DNA from: Tetrastigma voinierianum
Lineage: Eukaryota > Streptophyta > Magnoliopsida > Vitales > Vitaceae
Assembly: GCA_016808115.1 (NCBI GenBank)
Contig: JAEQBH010003961.1
Location: forward strand, 310,001 to 374,000
Reading direction: 5' to 3'
Length of the DNA: 64,000 bases
Made by a program: the position numbers and the translations under genes. Of this stretch, positions 11,564 to 22,730 are shown piece by piece (the first letter of the stretch is position 1; each line of letters begins with the position of its first letter). A model generated the notes under the pieces. It did no database searches. It was not told the DNA's origin and saw only the letters and a program-made list of their open reading frames with translations.

Positions 11564-11925
11564 TGTTGGATTATGGGTTGGGTCACCCATGGGGCTTGAC
11601 CCGACCCATGACCCATCTCAAATAGAGACACCCTTGAGAAGGGTTATGACTCTTCTCTGAAATGGAACCAAACATAAACCTATAAATAAAGTTTCTGTAT
11701 TGCATTTTGGGTTCAATTCTTTTGACGAAAAACATTAGCAATATTTATCATCTCTGAGTTATCACCATCTTCATCCTTTAAACAAATTGTTGATAAGAGT
11801 TTAGAGGGGTGATGATACTATGGATTTCTGGTTCAAGTTTTGGTAATTGGATCATCCTTGAAGCATTGAAAGCATCGGGTTAAGCGATCAACAAGTAAGT
11901 CTCCTTCTGCTACACTATTCTAACA
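11564..11925 (+). repeat. Copia 3' LTR
   Basis: 362 bp, homologous to 1254-1625. It starts TGTTGGAT, ends TAACA and is followed by the target duplication ATGGG. Confidence 0.87.
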
Positions 11926-12621
11926 ATGGGAAACTCACCAAACTTACTCGACGGTTTTAGGTTTCGTAGGTGATTATCAAGCCTAATTTGATTGCTTACT
12001 AGCAAGGGCTAGTACTTTAACGGAATAACAAAAAAATAGTTGCTTCATGAGTAGGCAAACTGATGTTCGAGCAATGAACCCACAAACTCTACCATGCGCT
12101 ACAAGACTTGCTCGTCTCTATGAAACAAAGTATCAACTCCAATCAATAATGAAGGCAAACATTACGGTGTCCTCACAACTTCCCAAAATTACTCAATTAC
12201 CAACTCAGATAAAAATCCTAGAGCACCTCTAATTAAATTACTAATGGTTGAAGAATTAATCCAAGACCGCCGACGGCACAACCTATACACTATAATTGTA
12301 ATGAAGTTTATACTTTAAGTTTAGGTCATCGTTGCAAACAACCTTTCCTTATTGACTGTAGCTATGATGATGAAGAAGCAAAGTTCTAATCGGAAAATGA
12401 AATGGCTGTGAGATTTCAATGCTTGCCATTATTGGATCAGTTGCTCCTTAAATAATGCAAGTTCTAACCAAGATTTATGGAATTCCACTAATCGTATTGC
12501 CAAACACGGTGAACTCACACAACTTCCTCAATCGTGCATGAGTTTCATGATTCAATTAGTTGAAAATGGAGGGAGGGGGGCGGAGGAACATCATGGTGAC
12601 CAATAGTGAAAAAGTTTCCAC
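11926..12621 (+). pseudogene. Ty3/gypsy gag C-terminus and protease start (middle fragment of the host)
   Basis: The gag frame that stopped at 1253 resumes here (GKLTKL; then the legible run DVRAMNPQTLPCATRLARLY at 12062-12121). A CX2CX4HX4C-type knuckle lies at 12288-12335, but the first cysteine codon is CAC (His). A protease-like block follows at about 12418-12560 (ISMLAIIGSVAP; SHNFLNRA, where intact relatives have an active-site DSGST-type motif just before HNF). The fragment ends at 12621 where the Tat-like LTR starts; the same frame continues at 47588. Probably chromovirus-like, not certain. Confidence 0.7.
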
Positions 12622-13268
12622 TGATGGTACTTTTTCTTTCAATACTAGGTTGGAGCCTATATAGGGTTGTTGGGCGTCACGTCGAATTTAGATCGTCGTC
12701 TGACACACGACCTGCCCCCCGAAAGGATGATCGGCGGTGTGCTGTAGGCTCTCACGATCTTAAGTCATTTTCTTTCTCATGAAAAGCAAAGAATTCAACT
12801 GTTGGTGGCATTATGTTTGCGTACCTTTCTTTGGTGGGATTACTTGGTATTTATAGTGGATGATCATGATGACTTTCCTTGTTTGATGATGATACGACAT
12901 CTTCCCAATTGGGCAAGGGATCTTCTTTTCCTTATCGCTAACTGAATATTAGAGAATAATTTGAGAGCCGTAATCATGGGAGATCTTTCTTTCCTTAATA
13001 GGTAGATATCGGATCATGAAGGTGGGGTGCTTTCCTTTCTTTGGGCTCAAATGGTGGACAATGGACTATCCTCGTCACCCATTCGGTCTGCTGGGCTTAG
13101 TTTCGGCCCTGGACTCACGCCTTTGGGGGGAGCCAGGACATCATTATGGGTCGAGTTCCCCGGTGAGGCCCTTCTATCTGCCTCATGGAGGATGCCAGCC
13201 CATTTCGAGGCCTGTTCACTGGACTTGTGTCCTGGGCCAATGGGCTACTTTTGTTTTAGGCACCATCA
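12622..13268 (-). repeat. Tat-like element 3' LTR (left copy)
   Basis: 647 bp, starting TGATGGTACT and ending GGCACCATCA on the plus strand, an inverted terminal pair. It is highly similar to 46946-47587 from about 12780 to 13020. On the minus strand CTATAAATACC (plus 12847-12857) is a good TATA box, supporting minus orientation. The purine-rich minus-strand GTGGGGAAAC just inside (plus 13269-13278) is a fitting polypurine tract. Confidence 0.82.
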
Positions 13269-13759
13269 GTTTCCCCACAGCCACTGCAGGCGAGCTTGAG
13301 GCGAGGAGCTAATCGTCTGGATCGACGAGTTCCATGTGGCTAGAACGAGTTTGTTGGCACCCCGAGCATTCTGTCCAATGGTATTGCGATGCGATGGCTT
13401 CTCTTGACTTTTCATTTGGTGACGTTCAGTGTTTTTAAGCGTCTGCGGGTTGCTCGAACCGTATTCCCCTTGTTCTTTAATCCTTCTTATCAGTTTTCCT
13501 TTTTCTCAATTTCCCCCATTCTTCAAACCTCTTTCTATGTGGCCTCGGATTTTTTGCTTTCTCAAACTTTCCGGATTATCGCGTGGGGTATGCAGGTGAT
13601 TTACATTACATCTCGGCAGGTTGTTTCGTGTCCTTTCCACAGTTTGGTATGTCTTTCTTCTTAACCCTGTTTACCTTTACTTGTTCTGAGTTCTTGGGTC
13701 CCTTCTTTTCCTCTTTTAGTCAAATTTTGCCTTTTTATTATCGTCGCCTTCCACGCTCA
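13269..13759 (+). other. Tat-like 3' region next to the LTR
   Basis: Pyrimidine-rich on the plus strand, with short open stretches and intron-like polypyrimidine runs ending in AG. It may hold 5' leader or introns of the opposite-strand accessory ORF. No single frame is convincing. Confidence 0.35.
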
Positions 13760-16032
13760 AATCATCGTGCTTCCTCAGACCCGGTCGTCCTTTCGATCTA
13801 CGCATAGGGGAGTAGTTCTCTGGGGATCGGACTTAGAATTTGATAGAGGTCGTCGTCTTGCTATTGTTGTCGATCGAGTCCCTTTAGCGGGTCCCCCTTC
13901 TCTTCATGGCAAAGGCAAGGGTAAGGTTAATGAGATCAGGTATCCTGGTGGCTCTGCCTACTTGAAGCGGTATACATAATCTCGCAGAAAGTGGCGACCC
14001 TAGTCGAGTGAGCCCCTCTTTGATAATTTCTCCTCTCGCTCTGGGCCTCGCCGGTGTTCGGGTTTGGTGCCACATTTCTCTCACTTCCTCGTCATTCAAG
14101 TGTGAAGATGGTTTGCTTCTTCGAGGCGACCTTGAAATGGCCTCAGCTTCCCTACGCATCCCAGCATCAGCGGTTTTGCGACATTAATGTCTTTAGGCCC
14201 GACTTTCTCTGACTTCTAAGGGTGTTTTGGTCGATTTCTTTAATTGTCTGTGGTCAAAGGTCTAAATTATCATGAAACAGCTCGATGCCAAGTTGATCAT
14301 TTCAGATCTCCCGTCTTCCCACAAACACTAGAAGGAACGGTATTTTTTTGTGGGTGGTTGTAATTGGAAATATAATTCGGTGAAGGCAAACGGTATTAGA
14401 TCACTGAATTTGCCAGAAGTCTAGTGAGCTTAGGTTGTGTTTAATTGGGTTTAGCTTACAAAAGTCATGAAGTGTTTTCTAACTTTTCCTTGGTTGTGCG
14501 GTCTTCAGGTATTCGCCCCCGCCTCAGCCTTGAGGATGAAGAGGTGAAGTGGAAGTTAGCCAAGTGCCACCCGTGGGTGTACTCTGAGCTTATTAGGTCA
14601 GACATTCCCGGGCCTTCTAACGTGTCTCCTTCGGGCCCAGGAAGCTGAGGCCCTCTACGCCTTTATCATGGAGCTTCTGTGGGGGCCCTGGGTCATGAAA
14701 CCCACTGGGGAGGCTCGGCAGAGTGGGAGTGGATTGGCAAAAAAAGATGGGCAGTGTCGTCAGCTCGGAGGCTCCTCCCAGGAGCGACCTTGATTCGGTG
14801 GGTCCGAGTTGGGACGCCTTCTCCCGTAAATCGGCCAGCTAAAGGGTGGGGTTGTTCAGCTTAGTTCAATGGGGTGCAGGCGCCTCCGCCGCAGGCTAGG
14901 TGTCGGTGGCGGGTGGGAAATTTCCTTTTTCGAGGAGAAGCGTGTGAGCTTCCTCTTAGAGCCCGTTGCGCTTTGTTACGTTCGAGTCCCACGGCGTAAG
15001 ACTTGAAACTTCCTCCTCTGATGTCGGGGAGAGGGCGAGGGAAGGGAGTTCTTTATTGGAGCAGAAGGAGGAGGACTCATTGCTTGCTAGTTCGAGCTGC
15101 GCCGGGAGTGTATCATCCATTCTACGAGGTGATCCCGAGAGGTGGAATGGCATGTCTGTGGAGGATGTTAGGCCTTATCACTTCGAGGGCTGACCATCTC
15201 GTAATATCTGGATGCCTTTATTTGTTTGTCCTATCTTTGATTTTGATTTACTCTTACCTTTTTCTTGTTCCGGAAGGTGGCTACCTATGTGAAGAGCCTG
15301 GCGAAGAGGGCTTGTATGCTTTTGAGGGTGCGGGGTGAGCGTATGGCGGAGTCGCCTCCACGACCTCGGAGGCCCAGGCTTGCGAGCTCGGGTCTGGCAG
15401 CTTATCGACGAGGATGTAGCGATGCATAGGTCGACACGAAGCATGCACCTTGGCGTGAATCGCGGTGAGCGGGAGGAGAAGACCGGGATGAGTTGAGCTC
15501 TTGCTTATGAGCTACGGATGGTTGAGGATGGCTGTAGTCGTAGTAGAGGCCCCAAGAAGGCATGACCCGAGCTACGGGTTGTCAAGGCTGGACAGCAAGT
15601 GGACTAGGAAGAACTGCAGGTGGTTAGGGACGAGCTGCGTCTCAAGACCACGACCTTGAGCGAGTCTTCCAAGAGGTCTCTAGGCTAGGAAACACGGTGG
15701 GCGCTGAGCGGCGAATGTCGCGGGCTTGTGATTTTCCAGGAAGCTGGCCAGCCTTGGTGTGAAGGAAAGGGGTGATTCTTAGGGCGGGGATGAAGCATGC
15801 CTTATGGGCCTTCGGGTGGCTTGTTTTTTGGCGCAAGGCTTCTAAGGTCTTCCCGGGTTTAACCGATTTTCCGTTCCCACGAAGCGAGATGAGGGAGTCC
15901 CGAATGGCGGAAGATGACCTTAGGTGTCTCATTTTGCCCACAGCTGCCTTTCTTCTTGGCGACCTTGTGGTCGAGGCATGGCTAGCAGATCTTAGATGCA
16001 TAGGCTTTTTCTATCATTCTTCTTCCCTTTGA
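13760..16032 (+). pseudogene. opposite-strand accessory ORF (aORF-like) of the Tat-like element
   Basis: Lies between integrase and 3' LTR but on the strand opposite to gag-pol, the position of the accessory antisense ORF known in some Tat-group elements. Legible pieces in order: KVNEIRYPGGSAYLKRYT (about 13926-13976), KERYFFVGGCNWKYNS (about 14335-14380, the WKxRYFFV-type motif of plant retroelement accessory proteins), RPRLSLEDEEVKWKLAKCHP and YSELIRSDIPGPSN (14515-14620), SSILRGDPERWNGMSVEDVR (about 15113-15172), VATYVKSLAKRACMLLRV (about 15279-15332) and coiled-coil-like E/R/L-rich pieces to 16030. Candidate introns: 14424-14508 (GTGAGC...CAG) and about 15190-15278. Function unknown; frame broken. 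Confidence 0.5.
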
Positions 16033-16269
16033 TAGCCTTTGGCCCTTGTAACGACGGTTTTGACCTTTATTGAAATGTTAATTCGTACATTCATGCCCTC
16101 TTAGTCTTTTGCTTTTTTTCACCCACATGAAGCCTGAATGGACTAAATTCTATGATTCTTCTTTATGATGGGGCCACCACTGACCCTTTAATGGCCCAGT
16201 GGCTGGGCTCTCATAAAATTTAGGTCTCATGTGGTTGTTACAGACGGATTATGGTTTCTTAGGAGCGAG
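16033..16269. other. Tat-like 3' region, no gene
   Basis: No supported frame. Contains ordinary mixed sequence between the accessory ORF and the tandem array. Confidence 0.5.
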
Positions 16270-16862
16270 CTACGTGGAGCTCTTTCTGGCCCGAGCTCTT
16301 TTTGGGCTCGTGACGTTTGACTCAGTGTCTCCTTTGGGGCCCGAGCTACTTGGTTCCTTCGAGTTTGAGCTTAGTGTCTCCTATCAGGCCAGAAACTGTG
16401 GTTCGCCAGTTTAAGCTCTGTGTCTCCTTTGGACTAAGCTGCTTGGTTCCTTCGAAGTTTGAGCTCCGTGTCTCCTGTGGACTGAGCTGCTTGGTTCCTT
16501 CGAAGTTTGAGCTCCGGGGCTCCTGAACTGAGCTATGTGGCTCTTTAATATCCGAGCTCCAGGGCTCTTGAACTAAGCTACGCAGCTCTTTAATATCCAA
16601 GTTCCAGGGCTCCTAAGGCGAGGCTACGTGGCTCTTTATGTCAGAGCTCAGGGGCTCAGGCCAGGCTACATGGCTCTTTAATATCAGAGCCGGGCTCGGG
16701 TCAAATACGTGGCTCTTTAATATCCCCGAGCTCTGGGCCACAGTTGAACTCGTGGCTCTTTAATATCAAGCTCAGGGGCTCCCGGGAGCTTAGCTCGTGG
16801 CTCTTTAATGTCAGAATCGAGGCCGTGGGCGAGCCTACGTGGCTCTTTCGTCTTCCTTCCCT
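16270..16862 (+). repeat. tandem array of about 43-bp units (plus a related 50-90-bp block)
   Basis: Eight units are marked by GTGGCTCTTTAATATC-like cores at about 16538, 16585, 16629, 16671, 16710, 16752, 16798 and 16840, with a period of 39-47 bp. Each is preceded by GAGCTC(C/A)GGGGCTC-like sequence. To the left (16340-16520), related units carry GAGCTGCTTGGTTCCTTCGA instead. The array lies in the 3' region of the Tat-like element, where Tat/Ogre elements are known to carry tandem repeats. Confidence 0.85.
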
Positions 16863-17268
16863 TGGGAAAGTGCACGCGGTTTTAATGTAGGTCTATGGAG
16901 AATCGGAACAGACTACGTGGCTTCCCCAAGCGTCCAAGCTTCTTTATAAATAACTGCCTTCCTTCAATGGTGTGTGTTATACTTCGCTCCCAACTTCCTT
17001 CCTCTCTCCGAAAATGTTGGAGTTCCTACATGATGAAGCTTCAGGGTTTGATCGCCACTGCGTGGAGTCTGTTTGGTGGTCGTAGGCCGACGCTTGGTTT
17101 CAACATTCTGCCATTTGTAGGGGTTGAGTTGTTCCCTAGTCCCGCTAGTTGTGGGAGTTGTGTTGTTCCCTAGCCCCTGCCATTTGATGGATTTGGGTCA
17201 AGGGTCACGCTTGGAGGGGGCGTCGTGCTTTGAATGCTTCAAGGCTCGTTCCTTCTGCTATACCTCTC
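16863..17268. other. Tat-like 3' region up to the Athila insertion site
   Basis: No supported gene. The last five bases, CTCTC (17264-17268), are the left target duplication of the Athila-like element and recur at 39801-39805. Confidence 0.6.
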
Positions 17269-18608
17269 TGATTAGTACCCAAAAAGTGATATTTTGAACC
17301 CTATTTAAGATAGGTTCTAAGTACTTTTTGTGTACTAACCATATTAGTTAAACCGATTGACATGTGTAGGTCCCTTTGGTACTAATGATTGTATTTCGAG
17401 GATGTTTGTGGTAGTTTTTGCAGGTTTTAGAAACCTATTATATCATATCAAGCTAGGCATATCGAGTTGGCGGTTACATCGAGTTCGTATGATTTATCTT
17501 CGATTGCATCAAGCCGAGAATGAAGAAATTAGTCTGGGAGCAACCGGGAGCAACCGAGAGCTGATGGGAGATTTATTGTGTAGCGAGAATTTCCTTATGA
17601 TCTCAATTTAAGCTATGTAATGAAATTTCACTTGTAGCGAAGTCTCTTGCTCCTGTTTTTATGTACAAACGACCCCGTTTTGATTAATTTCATTTCTACC
17701 CTCACTGTAATTATACTATTTAGGTTAGATTGGTATTCTCACCTGTTTGTAAGGCTATATAAGCCATTTTTTGAACAACTTGTAACCTAACTTTAACTTC
17801 AAGCATACCCAGTACGGGCCCCTGTTTTCGGCCTTCATTTTCTCTCTTCTCTCTCCTCTTTCTCTCACTTTCTAGGCAACCAAACACGCTTTGAGGATAA
17901 TGACTCAAAAGGTGTTTAAAACTAAAGCCTCTAAACCTTGAAGGGGAGGGTTGCTAGTGGGTTGATAAAGTTTGCGGTGTTCCTCTTGTGATACCCTCAC
18001 GAGGCAGTCTTGTTTATTTATGTTTCAAACTTTCAAAACTAGGTTTTAAAGCTGTTGTGCATGCTTTCATTGGTCGATACTTGGCGGCTTTAGGGTTAAA
18101 TGTATTCTTAGTGGTAGTCTGCGACACCCATTAGTTGTCATTCTGACCATCGAGGTGGGTTAAATGCTAGATTTCAACCGGGAACATTTAATCTTTCATT
18201 AACTGCTATGTTTCAAGAGAAATAGTGCGAGGTTAGTCTTTAAGAAGTTAAACAAAGATCGGTTTTGGAAATGACTATAGGTCATCCTTCCCTAATGCAA
18301 GAAATAACCCCCGAGGACACCTTTGCAGCCACAATATACCAAACTAGTGGCCCTGAAACTTGGGACTTCTTTTCTTTGCACATCTTGGCTAAATTACCTT
18401 CAGTTAGCATAGTGAAAACAACCACTATTTTTATACAAATCCAAAATCCAAACAAAAGCCTCACCATTTTGACTCATTAAAAAATCATTTGTAAGACAAA
18501 AACTCATCCACGTGTTCGTCCTAGGCCGTATCTTTGCGGTAGTTCTGTTCTGTGATAAAGTAGTTGAGTATAAATATTGTTGATCGGGAACCTGCGTGAC
18601 ACGAATCA
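17269..18608 (+). repeat. outer Athila-like 5' LTR
   Basis: 1340 bp, starting TGATTAGTACCC and ending GACACGAATCA. TATA box TATATAAG at about 17757-17764 is followed by a C/T-rich transcribed part. Homologous to 38463-39800 over the whole length, with many small indels. Confidence 0.85.
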
Positions 18609-18610
18609 AA

Positions 18611-18638
18611 TGGCCTTGAATTACCAGGGGATGGTGCC
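18611..18638 (+). promoter_or_regulatory. outer Athila-like primer-binding site
   Basis: TGGCCTTGAATTACCAGGGG, two bases after the LTR, is a degraded form of the TGGCGCC...CCGGGGA site (tRNA-Asp type) usual for Athila. It shows this is the 5' LTR. Confidence 0.6.
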
Positions 18639-18989
18639 TTGTGCGAGATGATGAGTTGATGGCTAGTACTTGTAATCTTCATTACAAGTAGTGGTGAACT
18701 TTTAAACCTTTTTGAATTTCATTGTTTAGAATTTGATTTTTTCTCGTGATCATTGTTGGTATTTTTATGAATAACAGTCGTTTGTTTCTTAAGCCTGCCG
18801 AATCTTTTGGTAAGCCACATTTGTTGTTCTTTGCTTTGTCTCTTTTGTTTTCCACAGGTGTTGCCTTTGCTTGGGGATAGAGATATATCGATTAGATTGC
18901 AAAGAGTTAGTACACCAATTGAACAAGGTTGTGAAGTCAGTGTACATAGTGACGAATGGGTCCTCACGAAGAGCATTGAGTCATGGAGC

Positions 18990-20040
18990 TCGATAAATCC
19001 TCTGACATATAGGTCGATGAGGGACCATACACCCTCCTAGAGTTAATGCACCTTCTGCATCATACCACTGCTGATGATGTGGTAGTAAGACCTTTGTTGA
19101 TGCCTCTGCTTCCTTTTCATGGAATGGAGAATGAAAATCCATATCTAGCATGTCAGGGTTCGAATGCGCACGACTTTTAAAGAAGGTGTGTCTAACATGG
19201 ACTTGGCAAGCTGGAAAGCATTTCCATTGACAACGCGAGAGACAAGGCGAATTTGGCTCGATTCACTAGGTGAGAACAAGTAGAAGTGGGCGAACTTCAT
19301 TTGAATTTTGAAGAAATTTTCGATCTGACCCAGACCAGCGGTTGAAGAGGCAAATCTACACTTACTCGACCTACGATAATGAAGTTTTATCGGTGTTGGG
19401 AGGTTCATGGAGACCATGCGGTGCATGTCCACACTATGGGTTCGATACATGGATGCTTGTGAGATCCACTTCTATGATGGTATGCCTTGACCGTGACAAC
19501 TACTAGAAGCCATGTGTGGAGGGACTTCTTGAGCGAACCCGGATGAAGCCATGGTTTTGAACTATGTGGTAGAAACCTCCAAGGCATGGAGACTGACAGA
19601 GATCGAGAAATTTGAAAAATGAGGCCTTCAACCAACCAAATGGGAGCATTTATGCACTTCCAGAAGACACGGAGATGAATAAAATAACCACTTTGACGAA
19701 AGGTTGGAAGAACTTGAATGAGAAATCGGCATGAAGTCTGGCTTGATGATTGAATTGCGCATCTCGCCTGCTGTTTTAATTGTCGGTCAGTAGCCGTGCA
19801 GGGAGCATTGTCCAATGGTTCCTTCGAGTGAGGGACTTGATGCGGCATGCTGCCATGTCTTAGGTCAAAATGGCCATCGACAAATGCTCTATATGGCAAC
19901 ACCTATAACACAATTGGAGGAATCATAGAACCTATCATGAGCGAAACCCCTGCATATGCTCCCCGAGGAGCACGGCAAATAACGTTTAGCTCCACCTCGT
20001 ACGGCGGCCCGACCTCCACCTTCTTCTCTTGTTAAGCAAG
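18990..20040 (+). pseudogene. outer Athila-like gag remnant
   Basis: In several frames one reads YRSMRDHTPS, then VSAPSASYH-type sequence, TFKEGVSNMDLASWKAFPLT, then WRPCGACPHYGFDTWML and HFYDGMP, LLEAMCGG, NPDEAM and NYVVETSKAW, QPTKWEH and RLEELE. This is the retrotransposon gag domain order of Athila. At least eight frameshifts or stops occur. The frames at 19145-19902 on the minus strand are shadows of this region. Confidence 0.75.
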
Positions 20041-21340
20041 CAATTCTGATTTTAAGCAAGGTAGTAGGTACCTTTGTGGAGGAAAAAAAGTGTTGAATGT
20101 TGAGTAATCAAAAAATTGAAACTGATGAAGGCTTCTCAACAGCAAGAGAAAAATAGACAATATGCATTATGAGATCTCGACAAATATGACAACTTGCAAA
20201 GTTCCATTTCGAGGTTGTATCCCAGCAGCTATGAAGTCTGAAAAGGAAATTCCCTTCGAGACACAGTAAAACGAGAATGCATGAGATAGGCTCATGATGA
20301 TCCCAAATGCAGAAATTGATGAAGTCAAAGCAGTAGTAACAAAGAGAAGTGGTACAGAACTGAGACCAATAGTCCCAGACCCAGCCAAGAAAGCTCCCAC
20401 AATGGTTGAACCATTAGAGGAAGAATAACCAGCAGGGGAAGAGGTGAAACACAGTGTACCCCCTCCTTTCCCACAGGCACTTCAAAAAAGTAAAAAGTCA
20501 GTTAACCAAACTGAAATTTTAGAAGTACTACGGCAGGTGAAGGTTAACATCCCTCTTCTCGATATGATCAAGCAAGTCCCCACGTATCGCAGTTTTGAAA
20601 GACTATGCACGGTAAGAGGCCTTAATGTGAATAAAAAGGCCTTTTTGACAGTGAGTTCCATCATTGAGTGCAAGACTCCTGTGAAGTATAAAGATCCAGG
20701 ATGTCCTACAATCTCCGTTAACATAGGCGGCACTTGTGTGGAAAAGGTATTGCTAGATTTTGGGGCAAGTGTTAATCAACTGCCTTTTTCCATATATAAG
20801 CAGCTTGGGCTAGGCGAACTTAAGCCAACCACTATCACTTTGTCTCTAGCCGATAGGTCTATCGAAATACCAAAGGGGACAATTGAGGATGTTTTTGATT
20901 CGAATTGAATAAAATTCTACTATCCGGTGGATTTTGTAGTGGCAATCTTGGCAGGTCGCGATGAGGCTAACCATGCGATCATCCTAGGGAAGGCCATTCT
21001 TAGCCACTTCCCGATGCGATCATTAATTGTTTAGATGGGGTGATGCAGCTAACCTTTGGAAATATGACCTTAGAGCTCAATATCTTCCATCTGAGCAAAA
21101 AGCACATGCAGCCCAGGAGGATGACAGTGAAAGAGGTTTGTGCGATAGAGGCCATCCTTGAAGAATAAGCAAATGAAATTTGCTTGTGCAGATGTTTTAA
21201 CCGAGGAACAGTTGTATTAATGAAGACAGCCAGTAAGCGAGAAAGTGAGCATCTTGCATGGGCAATGGAAGAAGGTTGAAGTTTTACCTCACACTGCTGG
21301 AAGTGAGGAACATGGTCTCAGCCAGTTCAGATCTTAAGCC
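20041..21340 (+). pseudogene. outer Athila-like gag-protease linker and aspartic protease
   Basis: The best-preserved part is 20444-20908: PPPFPQALQ, EVLRQVKVNIPLLDMIKQVP, then YKDPGCPTISVNIGGTCVEK and the active-site block LLDFGASVNQLPFSIYKQLG, where DFGAS is the Athila-type catalytic motif, followed by TTITLSLADRSIEIPKG. Beyond the stop at 20908 the frame goes on with FYYPVDFVVAI and HAIILGKAILSHFP. The stop at 20906-20908 and later shifts break it. Confidence 0.82.
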
Positions 21341-22730
21341 CTACCTATTTAGTTGAAATATGCATTTTTGGGAGGAAAAATGCATTGTCGATAGTGATTT
21401 CTTCACTATTGAAGCGATCACGGGAGTTAGTTTGCTTCCGTCCTCCACGGGAACGAAAGCAATCGGATGGAAGATTTCCAATTTGAGGCATCGGCGGAGC
21501 CATATGCACCCATCATATCTACTTAGAAGAGGAATGTCAGCGGTTCGGCTGACCGAGAGGCCCGAGATCCGCATATCTGAGAGGTGAGGTAAATTGGAAG
21601 TGTTGAAATTTCTGATCGACATCATACCCACGTATCCGATAGCTCTTGGGTAAGTCGACCGTAGTACCAAAAGAAATCGAAGTTACTACGGTGCTCAATG
21701 AGAAAGGAGAGGAAATGCCACTGGGCTTACTCTGTTTGGAGAATGTATCGTTATAGAAGGTCAGATGAGGTGACGCGAAAGGATCACTTTCCTTTACCCT
21801 TCATGGACCAGCTCCTAGAGAGAGTATCATGTCATCCTTTCTACTGCTTTTTAGATGGGTATTCCGGCTATTTCCAGATCAAGATCGTTGTCGATGATCA
21901 GGAAAAGACCACTTTCACTTGTCCTTTAGTACGTATGCACATGGGAGGATGCCCGCCGGTCATATGCAATGCCGGCCACTTTGGTGTATGCTCAATATTT
22001 TGTTGATAACGGTTCGCAGGAAAGCTTGATGATTGCACCATCCATTTGAAATTGTCCTCACGGATGCATCGAAAGAACCTAGTACTAAGCTGGAAAAATG
22101 CCATTTTATGAGTAAATCGGGCATAGTGTTGGGGCACGTCATTTCGCGAGAGGGCCAAGTGGATAAAGCGAGGTAGAATTGATCTCGTGCCATCTCTGCG
22201 ATGTGAAACGGTGCGGCAATTCTTGGGACATGCAGGTTTCTATCGTAGGTTCATCCGAGACTTCTCGAAAATAACTAAGGCGCTCTACAAACTCCTTGAA
22301 AAAGATGCAAAGTTTGAATGGGATGCAAAATGCCAACAAAGGTTCGAGGAAGCAAGGCATATTTGACTCTGACACCCATTGTGAGAGCCACGGCCGCGCC
22401 TTTTGAGGTATTAATGCGATGCTAGTGTTCTTTGTCGGAGACGATTCTCATTTGACCAGTAGAGAGAGAAGTCGTATGTGGTGTATTATGCAAGCAAGCG
22501 TTAAATGGTTCAGAGAAAAACTACGTTTACTCACGGAGAAGAATTGCTAGCGATGGTTTATGCTTTAGATAAGTTCGAATCTTATTTGATTGGGTCGAGA
22601 TATTATAATCTTCACGAGATCATTGACATTGAAATATCTACTCCTGAAAGCAATTCCAGGCTCGTGATTAGATGGGTTCTATTGCTACAAGAGTTCAACA
22701 TCCGGATTAAGAGATAAGAAGAGGGTGTGG
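21341..22730 (+). pseudogene. outer Athila-like reverse transcriptase and RNase H
   Basis: RT blocks: ATRKDHFPLPF-type at about 21770-21810 (seen as VTRKDHFPLPFMDQLLERVS), YCFLDGYSGYFQIKI and DDQEKTTFTCP (21841-21925). The catalytic FMDD segment is missing near 21990-22020. Then CHFMSKSGIVLGHVIS (about 22102-22150) and FLGHAGFYRRFIRDFSKIT (about 22215-22275). RNase H: FTHGEELLAMVYALDKFESY at 22520-22580. Order and motifs are those of Athila pol; the loss of the catalytic aspartates makes it inactive. Confidence 0.8.

Larger units (their letters stand above)
1254..11925 (+). mobile_element. Ty1/copia LTR retrotransposon, decayed, full length with nested solo LTR
   Basis: The limits are set by two direct LTR copies (1254-1625 and 11564-11925) starting TGTTGGAT, and by a perfect 5-bp target duplication ATGGG at 1249-1253 and 11926-11930. 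A primer-binding site like the plant initiator tRNA-Met type follows the left LTR and a GGCCAGTGGGAGA polypurine tract precedes the right one. The internal order is gag, protease/pre-integrase, integrase, RT, RNase H, which is the Copia order. All frames are broken. Without the 3.2-kb solo LTR at 7914-11140 and its duplicated ATGTA the element would be about 7.4 kb. It sits inside a Ty3/gypsy gag. Confidence 0.88.

Noticed and set aside
12600..13280. 12.6-kb and 46.9-kb repeats as a segmental duplication
   Set aside because: Copies share exact inverted ends and flank gag-pol remnants in order, so LTRs are the simpler reading.
16270..16862. CRISPR array
   Set aside because: Units are contiguous and diverged with no unique spacers; it is a minisatellite.
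19145..19902. minus-strand frames of 101 and 165 codons
   Set aside because: Shadows of the plus-strand Athila gag, whose motifs are readable in order on the other strand.
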